Below, in pieces: positions 37,983 to 46,859 of a DNA stretch of 64,000 nucleotides. The notes beneath the pieces were generated by a model, which saw only the letters and a list, made by a program, of their open reading frames with translations, made no database searches and was not told where the DNA came from. The stretch spans positions 56,645 through 120,644 of the forward strand of contig NZ_BAFE01000056.1 in NCBI RefSeq assembly GCF_000247995.1. The letters run 5' to 3'. The stretch is from Mobilicoccus pelagius NBRC 104925. Its GTDB lineage: Bacteria; Actinomycetota; Actinomycetes; Actinomycetales; Dermatophilaceae. The position numbers and the translations under genes are program-made. Within the stretch, counting starts at the first letter, position 1, and every line of letters starts with the position of its first letter.

Positions 37983-39551
37983 TCAGGCGCGGTCCATGAA
38001 CTGCTCGGCGAGGCCGGGTGTCGCACACCGCACGACGGCCTCGGCCTCGGCGAGCGGCACGTCTGGGATCCCGATCGAGTCGTCGCCGGCGGCGATCGTC
38101 GCGGCGAGGGTGACGAGCCCGAGGCGCCGTTGCATGAACGTCTCGTCGACGTTCCAGCCGATGATCGCGCTCGTACGGACGACGTCGGTCGTCTCGGGGA
38201 AGAGTCCGACACGGCTCACGAGGTGCCCGTCGACGACGGTGTGCCCGAGGCGCCGGTAGCGGGATTCGGCGAGGAACGGCGCGACGAGGACCGGCACCGC
38301 GGCGAGGGCGAGGAGCGCCGGGGCGAGCTCGAACCACCACACGGCGAGCACGGCGGGGACCGCGAGGAGCAGGCCTCCGGCGAGGGCGCGGGTGTGGCGG
38401 CGACGACGCGCACGCGGTCCGTGGGCGCGGAGCGTGGCCTGCCACGGCGTCTCCGCGCGGAGGACGTCGGCGACGACGCGCCGCACCTCCTCCAGCGGGG
38501 CGGGCGGCACGAGCATGTCCGAGGCGGAGCCCTGCTCGGTGGCGCCGCTCAGCCCGGTGACGAGGGCGGAGGCACGGGCACCACCGACGAGACGCAGGAG
38601 GAACGGCCGTTCGAGGCTCACCCCGCGCAGGCGTCGTTCCTCCATCGTCATGTGCCGCGTCGACAGGAGCCCCCGGCTGATGCCCAACGTGCCCCGCGGG
38701 TGCCGGGTGAGGCGGTAGCCCCAGAACCGGAGGACGTAGGAGACGAGCGCTGCGACGACGACGAGCGCGAGACCGAGCCCGACGCCCCCGACGACGAGCA
38801 TCGTCGTCGTGAGTCCGAGGACGTGGTCGATCGCCGAGTGGCCGAGGTCGGACTCGACGATGCGTTCGCCGAGGTCGTCGAGGAACTGGGCGATGGCGCC
38901 GACACCGGCGAGCACCGTGACGAGACCGGTGAGGGTGAACGGCGCGAAGCGCACCCATGACGGGGAGAACACGGCGAGCGCCGTCTCCTCCGCTGGCGGA
39001 GGCGCCATGGGCCCCGGGGCCGCCCCGTCGGCGGGGGCTCCAGAGCCTGCGGCGTTCGGGCCCGGAGCCGCCTCGCCCCGTTCCTCACGGGCGACGTGGA
39101 GGAGCTGCGCCCGCAGCGCGTGCGCGTCGGCCGCGGCGAGGCCGGGGAGGACGAACGGGGTCTCGGTGCCGGTGCCGACCTTGACGGCGGCGAGCCCGAG
39201 GAGCCGTTGGAGGAGGGAGGCGGTGACGTCGACGGTGCGGATGCGGTCGAGACGTGCCGTGAGCGTCTTGCGGGACACGAGACCGCGCCGCAGGGTGAGC
39301 TGTTCGCGGGTGATGCGGTACTCGGTCGTGAACCATGCCCACACCCCGAGGACGGGAGGGAGGACGACGACCCAGAGGTTCGTCCACCACGGCGCCTCGC
39401 TCCCGGTGCCCCCGGCGACGAGGACGACGACGATGGCGGGCAGGAAGTGGCCGAATGCCTCGAGCGGCTGGACGACGAGCATCCGACGGTCGAGCCGCCG
39501 CCACGACGAGTCCGGCCGTGTCGTGTCGGCGACGATGCCGTCGGAGGTCAT
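37983..39551 (-). CDS. Bacterial PH-domain membrane protein, YdbT-like
   Basis: 522 residues from ATG at 39551 in an ATGA overlap with the upstream PH protein. Two or three bPH2 repeats: YRITREQLTLRRGLVSRKTLT (split), WGYRLTRHPRGTLGISRGL and YRRLGHTVVDGHLVSRVGLF, each between pairs of membrane helices. Pro/Ala-rich linker near residues 155-185. YdbT/YdbS proteins form membrane complexes of unclear role, linked in Bacillus to lantibiotic resistance. Confidence 0.9.
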   Translation of the reverse strand: MTSDGIVADTTRPDSSWRRLDRRMLVVQPLEAFGHFLPAIVVVLVAGGTGSEAPWWTNLWVVVLPPVLGVWAWFTTEYRITREQLTLRRGLVSRKTLTARLDRIRTVDVTASLLQRLLGLAAVKVGTGTETPFVLPGLAAADAHALRAQLLHVAREERGEAAPGPNAAGSGAPADGAAPGPMAPPPAEETALAVFSPSWVRFAPFTLTGLVTVLAGVGAIAQFLDDLGERIVESDLGHSAIDHVLGLTTTMLVVGGVGLGLALVVVAALVSYVLRFWGYRLTRHPRGTLGISRGLLSTRHMTMEERRLRGVSLERPFLLRLVGGARASALVTGLSGATEQGSASDMLVPPAPLEEVRRVVADVLRAETPWQATLRAHGPRARRRRHTRALAGGLLLAVPAVLAVWWFELAPALLALAAVPVLVAPFLAESRYRRLGHTVVDGHLVSRVGLFPETTDVVRTSAIIGWNVDETFMQRRLGLVTLAATIAAGDDSIGIPDVPLAEAEAVVRCATPGLAEQFMDRA

Positions 39552-40243
39552 GTGGCGTCGCCACGCTCCTTCGCGGTGATGCGGGTGAGGTCCGAGACGA
39601 GGATATCGACCGTCCCCTTCTCCAACCCGGAGACCCGCAGAGGTCCCGCGGCGGAGGCGGTGGTGACGGTGAGGGTGCCGAGGCCGAAGAGCTGCTCGAG
39701 AGGACCGAACTCGCTGTCGACGGTCTGGATGCGCGAGATCGGCGCGATGCGTCGCTGCTGGAACAGCCAGCCGCTCTGGGTGTAGACGGCCGTGTCGGTG
39801 ACCTCCCAGCGGTGGACGCGGTAGCGCCACCACGGCACGAGGAAGACCCCGAGCAGACCGAGGACGACGACGAGTCCCACCGCCGGGATCTGCCACGAAC
39901 GGTGGGCGTCGTCGAGGACCATCCACACGACGACGGCGACGAGCGGGACGAGCCACAGGAGCATCGTCGTGAGTCGCCACATCGTCATCGCCCGGGGGCT
40001 CACCCGGTTGGCCGGGCGACGCAGCGTGAGTTCGCGGAGTTCGGCGTCGTCGAGATCGCGTGCAGGAGCGGCAGGTGTGGAGGCCGCGGAGGCGGCGCCG
40101 GGCCAGGACGCCCCCGGCGTCTCGGAGTGTGGCCGCTGACCGGGCCAACCGGGCACCTCGGGGGCGACCGAGCGGCGCCCACCCGCGCCGGGCCAGGAGT
40201 CGGGCGGGAGCGGCATGTCCGTCACCGGTGTCGACGAATCCAT
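39548..40243 (-). CDS. Bacterial PH-domain membrane protein, YdbS-like
   Basis: 231 residues from ATG at 40243 with GGAGGG upstream. A Pro/Ala-rich cytoplasmic N-terminus of about 75 residues, two membrane helices (about 85-130), and one PH domain (VHRWEVTDTAVYTQSGWLF, RRIAPISRIQTVDSE, LTVTTASAAGP). It forms an operon with the YdbT-like gene via a 4-bp overlap, the usual pair. Role unknown. Confidence 0.9.
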   Translation of the reverse strand: MDSSTPVTDMPLPPDSWPGAGGRRSVAPEVPGWPGQRPHSETPGASWPGAASAASTPAAPARDLDDAELRELTLRRPANRVSPRAMTMWRLTTMLLWLVPLVAVVVWMVLDDAHRSWQIPAVGLVVVLGLLGVFLVPWWRYRVHRWEVTDTAVYTQSGWLFQQRRIAPISRIQTVDSEFGPLEQLFGLGTLTVTTASAAGPLRVSGLEKGTVDILVSDLTRITAKERGDAT

Positions 40244-40360
40244 CGGGCCCTCCTGGTCGTTCACGGATGGGGCGCCGCGACGACGGCGCACCCCTCCAGC
40301 GTCGCACGCCTGGCCGGAACGCCGCAGCCGTCAGGGACGCGTGACGGATGCGTCCGCCGT

Positions 40361-41023
40361 TCACCGTCGGGGCGTGACCCCGATGAAGTCGTAGAGGGCC
40401 GCGTTGGACTCCTGCGGACGCTGCGTGTGCGGCGAGGCGCCCGCGCCGGGGACGACGCACGTACGGACGTCCGCTGCGGTGGCACGGGCGGTGAAGGCCT
40501 CTGCGGCCGCGCGGGCGGCACGGTCCTTCTCGCCGACGAGGAGGAGGACCCGGGACCGCAGCTCGGAGACCCGGCCCCAGAGGTCGGCATCGGCGATCTC
40601 GGCGAGGCCGTCGAGAGCCCGTCGTTTGTCGACACCCCGGGCGGCGAGCATCCGGCGTGGCACGAGAGAGGTGAGCCGCCGCTGGGTGCGGGCCCCGGCC
40701 GACGCGGCGAGGGCGGGACCGACGAGGACGAGGTCGACGGGCAGCTCCGGCCGGCTCGACGCGATCTCGAGGCAGACGAGGGCGCCCTCACCCACGCCGA
40801 AGCACGTCGTGCGCGGTGCGCCGGAGAGCTCGATCGTCATCGCGAGGTCGGCCGCGGCGGAGACGAGGTCGAACGTCTCCCCCTTGGCGCCCGGACGCGC
40901 ACCTCGCAGCCACGGCGCCGTCCCTTGGAGGTCGTCGGGCATCGCCGCGACCTGGTCGGAGAAGTCGAGCGGGGTCGAGAGCAGCCCGTGCACGAACATG
41001 AGCATCGGCTTGGCGGTCGTCAC
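40361..41023 (-). CDS. Alpha/beta-hydrolase-fold protein lacking catalytic Ser and His
   Basis: 220 residues. FVHGLLSTPLDFSDQ is the oxyanion-hole region of an alpha/beta hydrolase and LLLVGEKDRAAR carries the acid residue. The nucleophile elbow, normally G-x-S-x-G, reads CFGVGEGALVCLEIA, so the serine is Gly; the catalytic His position in PGAGASPHTQRP is Ala (family: GAGHSPH). It is therefore probably non-enzymatic, perhaps a binding protein. It stands alone between the PH-domain genes and tRNA-Ala. Confidence 0.8.
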   Translation of the reverse strand: MTTAKPMLMFVHGLLSTPLDFSDQVAAMPDDLQGTAPWLRGARPGAKGETFDLVSAAADLAMTIELSGAPRTTCFGVGEGALVCLEIASSRPELPVDLVLVGPALAASAGARTQRRLTSLVPRRMLAARGVDKRRALDGLAEIADADLWGRVSELRSRVLLLVGEKDRAARAAAEAFTARATAADVRTCVVPGAGASPHTQRPQESNAALYDFIGVTPRR

Positions 41024-41095
41024 CCGTGCGAGTCTAGGCGCGGCCGGGCCGGAGGCCCAGGGACGCGGAGGGGCCGGCAGTGTTCGGGGACGAAG

Positions 41096-41123
41096 AAACC
41101 CCGCCGGAAGTCCGGCGGGGTTT
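41096..41123. terminator. Strong bidirectional terminator next to tRNA-Ala
   Basis: AAACCCCGCCGGA (41096-41108) pairs with TCCGGCGGGGTTT (41111-41123), 13 bp perfect, and the plus strand continues TTTTT in total. It lies directly 3' of tRNA-Ala on the minus strand, the expected terminator for that tRNA. Confidence 0.88.
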
Positions 41124-41126
41124 TTC

Positions 41127-41202
<76 letters not shown>

Positions 41203-41295
41203 TTGATGCGAGACATCACGATAGCACCTGCTCAGCGATGCTTCGAATCCGCAGCCGGGAGACGGCGGGTCACATCCGATGCCGGGCGGCGGAGG

Positions 41296-42216
41296 TCACT
41301 GCCCCGCGGCCCGCCCGTAGGCGAGGGCGTCGAGGTCCTCCCATTCTTCGTCCACGGGGACGGGGATCTCCTCGACCTCGAGCGGCGGGGGCAGGGGCCG
41401 CTCGGCGCGGGCCTTGAGCGTGTACGTGGGCGGGGGCACGGGCACGGGGGCCCAGGCCGCCTCGTCGAGCAGGTCGGCGTCCTCGGCCCGAGCGGCGACC
41501 CGCTGGGCGTACGCGTGTTCGGCCGTGATCGACGGCTCGACGACCCGCGCATAGTCGAACGGCACGTCCGCCTGAGCGGTGGTGAGGACGTCGGTCCCGG
41601 AATCCGCGTCCGTCGTCCCGCCGTGCCCGGTCGTGGTGGTGGCGGCGCCGGTGCGTCGGCGGGCCGGGGCGGCCGGCCGCGAGGGACGCGGGCCGCTGCG
41701 GCGGGCGGCCACGGCGTTGCGTCGCATGAGGACGAAGAGGAGCCCGGTGGTGGCCGTCCCCATGACGGGCGTCGACCAGGCGAGGTGACCGAGGATCGCG
41801 AACGCACCCGTGACGAGGGTGGTCACGAGGACGAGGAGGGTGACGGCGGCGAGGACACGCGCCCGGCGGAGACGGGCGGCGGCACGCTGCCGGTCGGCCA
41901 GGGCGGCGGCCCCACCCGTGCGAGCCGGGGCGACCGTGGCACCGGCCCTTGCGGCACGGGCCTCGATGGCGGCGCGGGACGGCTGCGGGCGGTGGAGGAG
42001 GACGGAGGACGTGCTGCGCATCGGCGCGCTGCTCGCCTCGAACGCCTCGGCGCTCTCGCGACGGACCGCGCGACGCTGGAGGACGCGCATCGAGGCGGAG
42101 AAGCGTTCCACCGTGCGGGCCGTGGCGAGGTACTCGCGGCGACGGCTGGTGTCGACGACGAGATAGGCAGCCCACACGGCGACGACGGCGACGAAGATCA
42201 GGCTGCTTGGCGACAC
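41296..42216 (-). CDS. SepX/GlpR-like cell-division membrane protein
   Basis: 306 residues from a GTG at 42216 (AAGG seven bases upstream). An N-terminal membrane helix (SLIFVAVVAVWAAYLVVDTS), a basic cytoplasmic segment with RRREYLATARTVERFSASMR, two helices near residues 118-165, and a 140-residue Pro/acidic tail. Identified mainly by synteny: it follows rimJ and the moeA-like gene, the position of GlpR in Corynebacterium and SepX in Streptomyces, membrane proteins that stabilise FtsZ rings. The N-terminal helix plus basic stretch also fits. Direct homology would need a profile search. Confidence 0.75.
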   Translation of the reverse strand: MSPSSLIFVAVVAVWAAYLVVDTSRRREYLATARTVERFSASMRVLQRRAVRRESAEAFEASSAPMRSTSSVLLHRPQPSRAAIEARAARAGATVAPARTGGAAALADRQRAAARLRRARVLAAVTLLVLVTTLVTGAFAILGHLAWSTPVMGTATTGLLFVLMRRNAVAARRSGPRPSRPAAPARRRTGAATTTTGHGGTTDADSGTDVLTTAQADVPFDYARVVEPSITAEHAYAQRVAARAEDADLLDEAAWAPVPVPPPTYTLKARAERPLPPPLEVEEIPVPVDEEWEDLDALAYGRAAGQ

Positions 42217-42468
42217 ACCCCAACCTTAGATACGTTCGCACGGTTCGGCTGGCCCCCGAGCGGGCGTGTCCCGAGAAAATCACATCCGTGTAAGTCCTCG
42301 CCCGGACCCCCGCGGTCGAACGTTCGTCCTGATGAACCGCCAGGCACGGGCCGAGGCGCCGTCCGAGGAGCCGCCCCCCGGGCCGCGCCGCGGACTCCGC
42401 AGGCGTCTCGCAACCGGTCTCGCCTGGCGGACATCCTCGGACCGGGTCGCCTCGGGCGGCCCGGCAGG

Positions 42469-43110
42469 TCAGACCCCCGTCGACTCCGGGGTCGCCGACT
42501 CCCCGCGGCGACGGGCGTTCCACGCGGCGACGAGCGACCCGCCGTCGAGGTCCTCCACGGTGAGCGCGAAGCAGCGGTGATCCCGCCATGCCCCGTCGAT
42601 GTGGAGCAGACGCGTGTGCACGCCCTCGTCGCGGAACCCGAGCTTCTCGACGACGCGGAGGCTCGCCGCGTTCTCCGGGCGGATGTCGACCTCGACGCGG
42701 TGGAGGCCGAGGCCGTAGAAGGCGTGGTCGACGAGCGCGGCGAGGCAGAGGGGCGCGAGACCGCGACCCGCCATGTCCTCCGAGACCCAGTAGCCGGCGC
42801 TGCCGCTGCGCATCGACCCCCACGAGATGTTGAAGAGGTGCATCTGGCCGACGAGTCGGCCACCGACCTCGATGACGAACGGCTGCAACCGCCCCGCCTG
42901 CGCCTCGTGGTCGTACCTCCGCACGAGGGTGCGGAACCTCACCGGTCCGAGGTGATGCGGACTCGTCGCCTCCCACGGGGAGAGCCAGGCGCGGTTGCGG
43001 GCGCGCAGATCCTGCCACTCGGCACGGTCGCGGGGGCGGAGCGCGCGCATCTGCACGTCGGGCCCGTCGGCCTGACGGATGGTGAGCAGGCTCGGCCAGA
43101 GTCCCGCCAT
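42469..43110 (-). CDS. rimJ: Ribosomal-protein-alanine N-acetyltransferase RimJ-like
   Basis: 213 residues from ATG at 43110, in a TGATG one-base overlap with the mog gene. GNAT features: RALRPRDRAEWQDLRARNRA, GQMHLFNISWG, YWVSEDMAGRGLAPLCLAAL (acetyl-CoA loop), and VDIRPENAASLRVVEKLGF. The position matches Rv0995 (rimJ) between moeA1 and the GlpR-type protein. It should acetylate protein N-termini; the ribosomal target is inferred from family naming. Confidence 0.9.
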   Translation of the reverse strand: MAGLWPSLLTIRQADGPDVQMRALRPRDRAEWQDLRARNRAWLSPWEATSPHHLGPVRFRTLVRRYDHEAQAGRLQPFVIEVGGRLVGQMHLFNISWGSMRSGSAGYWVSEDMAGRGLAPLCLAALVDHAFYGLGLHRVEVDIRPENAASLRVVEKLGFRDEGVHTRLLHIDGAWRDHRCFALTVEDLDGGSLVAAWNARRRGESATPESTGV

Positions 43111-43727
43111 CAGTGGTCGCCCCCTCTCATCTGGTCGACGGAGTGCAGCACGACGGCCTCGAGCAGGTCGAGGGCGTCCTTCACTCCCCCGGTCGAACCG
43201 GGGAGGTTGACGAGCAGTGTGCCACCGGCGACCCCGGCGATCCCCCGCGACAGCATCGCCGTCGGGACGCCCTTCGCGACGCCCGCGGCACGGATCGCCT
43301 CGGCGATCCCGGGGACCTCGACGTCGAGGAGGGGGCGGGTGACCTCGGGGGTGCGGTCGTCGGGACGCAGGCCGGTGCCGCCCGTCGTGAGGAGGACGTC
43401 GGGAGCCGCGGCGAGCGCGATGTGGAGGGCCGCCGCGGTGGCCACACCGTCGGGGACGACGACCGCGTCGGGGGTGTCGAAGCCCCATGCCCGGAGTCGC
43501 TCGACGACGATCGCACCCGAACGGTCGGTGTAGATCCCGGCCGCGGCGCGCGTCGACGCCGTGACGACGAGGGCGCGTCTCGGGGCGCGGGCACCATCCT
43601 CGGGGCCTACCACGGTGGGGTCGGAGGCAGGCTCCGAGTGGTCCACGGACGCCGCCGGGTGATCGGGGGCCGCTGCAGGGGTGGCCGCCGGGGCGGCCGG
43701 GTCGCCGGGGGCGATCGCGTCGGTCAT
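43110..43727 (-). CDS. Molybdopterin adenylyltransferase-like (MogA/MoaB) protein
   Basis: 205 residues from ATG at 43727, overlapping the moaC stop by 3-4 bp. The first 50 residues are Ala/Pro-rich and likely disordered. The core has ALVVTASTRAAAGIYTDRSG, LLTTGGTGLRPDDRTPEVT and AMLSRGIAGVAGGTLLVNLPG, typical of MogA/MoaB. It adenylates molybdopterin before molybdate insertion by MoeA. It lies in an operon with moaC and moeA. Confidence 0.92.
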   Translation of the reverse strand: MTDAIAPGDPAAPAATPAAAPDHPAASVDHSEPASDPTVVGPEDGARAPRRALVVTASTRAAAGIYTDRSGAIVVERLRAWGFDTPDAVVVPDGVATAAALHIALAAAPDVLLTTGGTGLRPDDRTPEVTRPLLDVEVPGIAEAIRAAGVAKGVPTAMLSRGIAGVAGGTLLVNLPGSTGGVKDALDLLEAVVLHSVDQMRGGDH

Positions 43728-44299
43728 ACGCCCTCCCGCCAGTGTCCGGAGCGGCCGCCGGACTTGGCGGTGACGCGCACGTCGGTGATGCGGGCGTGCT
43801 TGTCGACGGCCTTGATCATGTCGACGAGGGCGAGCGCGGCGACGCTCACGCAGGTGAGGGCCTCCATCTCGATGCCGGTGCGGTCGGCGGTGCGCACGGT
43901 CGCAGTGATCTCGACGCCCTCGTCGACGACGTCGAGATCGACGGCGACGGCGTGGATCGCGACGGGGTGTGCGAGCGGCACGAGGTCGGGGGTGCGCTTG
44001 GCGGCCTGGATGCCCGCGATGCGCGCGACGGCGAGGGCGTCGCCCTTGGGCACGGTGCCGTCGCGGAGCGCCGCGACCGCCTCGCCCGAGAGGAGGACCC
44101 GACCTGCGGCACTCGCCTCGCGGGCGGTGACGGCCTTGGCGCTCACGTCGACCATGTGCGCGGTGCCGTCGGCCCGCACGTGAGTGAGCCGCGGGGGCGT
44201 CTGCGTGGCCGCCCTCTCGGGCGCCTGCGTGGCGGGGGGCACGGGATCGAGAGGTGAGGCGAGGTGCTGCGGGTGCTGCGGGGCGTTCGGAGTGCTCAC
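43724..44299 (-). CDS. moaC: Cyclic pyranopterin monophosphate synthase
   Basis: 191 residues from a GTG at 44299 (GTGA overlap with moeA stop). After a 35-residue Pro-rich leader come AHMVDVSAKAVTAREA, VPKGDALAVARIAGIQAAKRT, LVPLAHPVAI and EMEALTCVSVAALALVDMIK, the full MoaC pattern including the conserved KSGG near the end. It makes cPMP, the first stable Moco intermediate. Confidence 0.95.
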   Translation of the reverse strand: MSTPNAPQHPQHLASPLDPVPPATQAPERAATQTPPRLTHVRADGTAHMVDVSAKAVTAREASAAGRVLLSGEAVAALRDGTVPKGDALAVARIAGIQAAKRTPDLVPLAHPVAIHAVAVDLDVVDEGVEITATVRTADRTGIEMEALTCVSVAALALVDMIKAVDKHARITDVRVTAKSGGRSGHWREGV

Positions 44300-45612
44300 C
44301 CGGCCGATCCTGCCGCAGCAACGGCGGCGGCGCCGAACCAGGGGCGTCCGGCGGTCTCCCCCGCGGTGGCGGCGTGGGTGCGGTCGCCGGGGTTCGTGCC
44401 GTCGAGACCGAGGACGAGGAGCTCGTCGCCCGCCTCGACCTGCGCGACGTCCGGCGGGACGACAGCGAGGGCGTGCGCCTCGGCGAGGCTGCCGAGGACG
44501 TGGGAACCCTGCCCGCCCGCGAGACGCACCCGCAACGGTTCGGCGTCGTGAGAGGTGACGACGACCCGCGCGAACTGCGTCTTCGCCGCCGGCGAGCGGA
44601 ACCCCTCCTCGACCCGGGCGACGACCGGCGCCGACTCGAACGGGGCCCGCCCCGCCATGCGCCGCAGCGCGGGCGCGACGAACACCTCGAACGAGACGAG
44701 CGAACTCACGGGGTTGCCGGGCAGCGTGAAGACGGGGATCTCCTCCTCGCCGAGGACGCCGAAGCCCTGGGGCTTGCCCGGCTGCATCGCGACGCGGTCG
44801 AACTGCACCGTGCCGAGCTGGGAGAGGACGGCCTTGACCGCGTCGTAGGCGCCCATGCTCACCCCGCCCGTCGTGACGATCGCGTCGACGCGGGAGAGCT
44901 GCTGGCGGAGGACACGGGCGACCGTCTCTGGCTCGTCGGCGACCCCGCCGATGCGACTCGCGACGACGCCGAGGTCACGCGCGGCCGCGGCGAGCATCGG
45001 GCCGTTGCTGTCGACGACCTCACCGAAACCGGGAACGGATCCGGGCGCGATGAGCTCGTCACCGGTGCTCACGACGACGACCCGCGGCAGCGGCACGACG
45101 AGGGCGTCGCCGTGGCCGACGGCGGCCGCGAGCGCGAGCTGGCGCGGCCCGAGGCGGGTCCCGGCGCGGAGGACGACCTGCCCCTGCCGCACGTCCTCGC
45201 CCTGGGGACGGATGTGGGCGCCGTGACCCGGCCCCTGGTAGATCGTCACGCGCTCGACGCCCGCATCGGTCTGCTCGACGGGGACGACGGCGTCGGCCCC
45301 CTCGGGCACCGGTGCGCCGGTCATGATGCGGAACGCGTGCCCCGGACGCAGACGACGACGCGTCGTGTCGCCCGCGGCGATGTCGCCGTCGACGGGCAGA
45401 CGCACGGGGAACTTCTCGGTCGCCCGCTCCGTGTCGGAGGCGAGGAGGACGTACCCGTCCATCGCGGAGTTGTCGAAACCCGGCAGCGACACGCGGCTGC
45501 GGAGGTCCTCGGCGAGGACGCACCCCTGCGCGTTGTCGAGCGAACGACGTGTCGGCGGCAGCACGCCCACCGTCGAGAGGATGCGGGAGAGATGCTCCTC
45601 GACCCCGATCAC
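44296..45612 (-). CDS. MoeA/gephyrin-like protein (molybdopterin molybdotransferase; Glp candidate)
   Basis: 438 residues. VEEHLSRILSTV, LPGFDNSAMDGYVL, AFRIMTGAPVPEGADAVVPVE, STGDELIAPG, DSNGPMLAAAARDLG, TTGGVSMGAYDAVKAVL and FTLPGNPVSSLVSFEVFV are complete MoeA motifs. MoeA inserts molybdenum into adenylated molybdopterin. In Corynebacterium the syntenic MoeA-like protein Glp instead binds FtsZ and the membrane receptor GlpR. Here moaC and mog follow immediately and the GlpR/SepX-type gene ends the operon, so either or both roles are possible. Confidence 0.92.
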   Translation of the reverse strand: MIGVEEHLSRILSTVGVLPPTRRSLDNAQGCVLAEDLRSRVSLPGFDNSAMDGYVLLASDTERATEKFPVRLPVDGDIAAGDTTRRRLRPGHAFRIMTGAPVPEGADAVVPVEQTDAGVERVTIYQGPGHGAHIRPQGEDVRQGQVVLRAGTRLGPRQLALAAAVGHGDALVVPLPRVVVVSTGDELIAPGSVPGFGEVVDSNGPMLAAAARDLGVVASRIGGVADEPETVARVLRQQLSRVDAIVTTGGVSMGAYDAVKAVLSQLGTVQFDRVAMQPGKPQGFGVLGEEEIPVFTLPGNPVSSLVSFEVFVAPALRRMAGRAPFESAPVVARVEEGFRSPAAKTQFARVVVTSHDAEPLRVRLAGGQGSHVLGSLAEAHALAVVPPDVAQVEAGDELLVLGLDGTNPGDRTHAATAGETAGRPWFGAAAVAAAGSAG

Positions 45613-45787
45613 GACGCCACCCCTCGACCATCGGCGCCCGTCGCGCGCACGTCACTCACCCTGTCCGACCTCATGGAACGACGATAACGGCAACCTCCCT
45701 CTCCCCCGGCGCGCTCGTCGATGCCCGCCCGGGAGGACCCGGACGAACCGGGCGGCGCGGGCGCTCCGTCTCGGCGACACTGAGGGC

Positions 45788-46684
45788 ATGAGCGAGGAGA
45801 CGAACACCGTCGGATCCACGACGGACGAGGTCGACGTCACGGCCGAGAAGAAGGACGTGCGGCGACGGATCCGCGCCGCGCGTACCGCCCGGCGCCGCGA
45901 GCAGGGCCCGGAGGCCCGCGCGGAGGAGGCCGAGGCGATCGCGGCAGCGGTCCTCGCCCACCTCGACGCCTGCCCCGAGGCCGGCGCGGCAGGCTGGGGC
46001 ACGCCCGGCGCGACGATCGCCGCGTTCCGCTCCACCCCGAGCGAGCCCGACACCTCCGTCCTCCTCGACACCCTCCTGCAGCGCGGCGTACGCGTCCTCG
46101 TCCCCCGCACCCGCGACGACCTCGCCCTCGACTGGCACGAACTCCTCCCGCCCGGACGACGTCCCGCGGGCGAGGCGGGCGGGTCCACCGCGGTTCCCGA
46201 CGCCCCCGCGGTGGCGCCTGCTGGGACAGCCGTCTCGGCCCCCACCCCGTCGCCCGGCACGCCGCCGGAGGCGATCGCCGCCGAGACACCTGCCGCGGCC
46301 CCCGCGACGACCCCCGCAACGGCCCCCACAGGATCGCGCACCGACGGAGAGGCGCCGGGCGCGGCCAGCCGTGCCGACGGCCGCGCCGAGCTCCCCGCCG
46401 ACGACGGCACCGCCGACGAGGGCCCGGCGCTCGGGCTGGACGCCGTCGGCGACATCACCGCGATGATCCTCCCCGGCATCGCCGTCGACCGGTGCGGACG
46501 CCGCCTCGGGCAGGGCGGCGGCTGCTACGACCGCACGCTGCCGCGGATGCGTCCCGACACGTGCCACGCCGTCCTCCTCTTCGACGACGAGGTCGTCGAC
46601 GCGGTGCCGTTCTCCGGGTACGACCGTCCCGTCCCCGCCGTCGTCACCCCCGGCGGTGGGTGGCGTCGCCTCGGGGACGCCTGA
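45788..46684 (+). CDS. fthC: 5-formyltetrahydrofolate cyclo-ligase with a long internal linker
   Basis: 298 residues against the usual 190-200. The N-terminal half (KKDVRRRIRAARTARR, TIAAFRSTPSEPDTSVLL, VRVLVPRTRDDLALDWHEL) and C-terminal half (AMILPGIAVDRCGRRLGQGGG, CYDRTL) are typical. Between them residues about 123-214 form an Ala/Pro/Thr-rich insertion. The family GYYDR motif reads GCYDR. It converts 5-formyl-THF to methenyl-THF. It is divergent from the moeA operon; mycobacteria have galU here, which is absent. Confidence 0.88.
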   Translation: MSEETNTVGSTTDEVDVTAEKKDVRRRIRAARTARRREQGPEARAEEAEAIAAAVLAHLDACPEAGAAGWGTPGATIAAFRSTPSEPDTSVLLDTLLQRGVRVLVPRTRDDLALDWHELLPPGRRPAGEAGGSTAVPDAPAVAPAGTAVSAPTPSPGTPPEAIAAETPAAAPATTPATAPTGSRTDGEAPGAASRADGRAELPADDGTADEGPALGLDAVGDITAMILPGIAVDRCGRRLGQGGGCYDRTLPRMRPDTCHAVLLFDDEVVDAVPFSGYDRPVPAVVTPGGGWRRLGDA

Positions 46685-46859
46685 GCACCTCTCGCGAGGC
46701 CCGGCGCACGGCCCGGCGCGCGGCCGTCGCGAGCGTCGGGGCGAGGCGTCGGGGCGACCGGCGTCGGCCGGGGCAGGACGGGGGCGCGGCAGACGCCGGG
46801 AATGCCCGGCCCGCCGCCGCCCTTACACTGCACGAGCCGATCCACCGGAAGAGGAGCCC

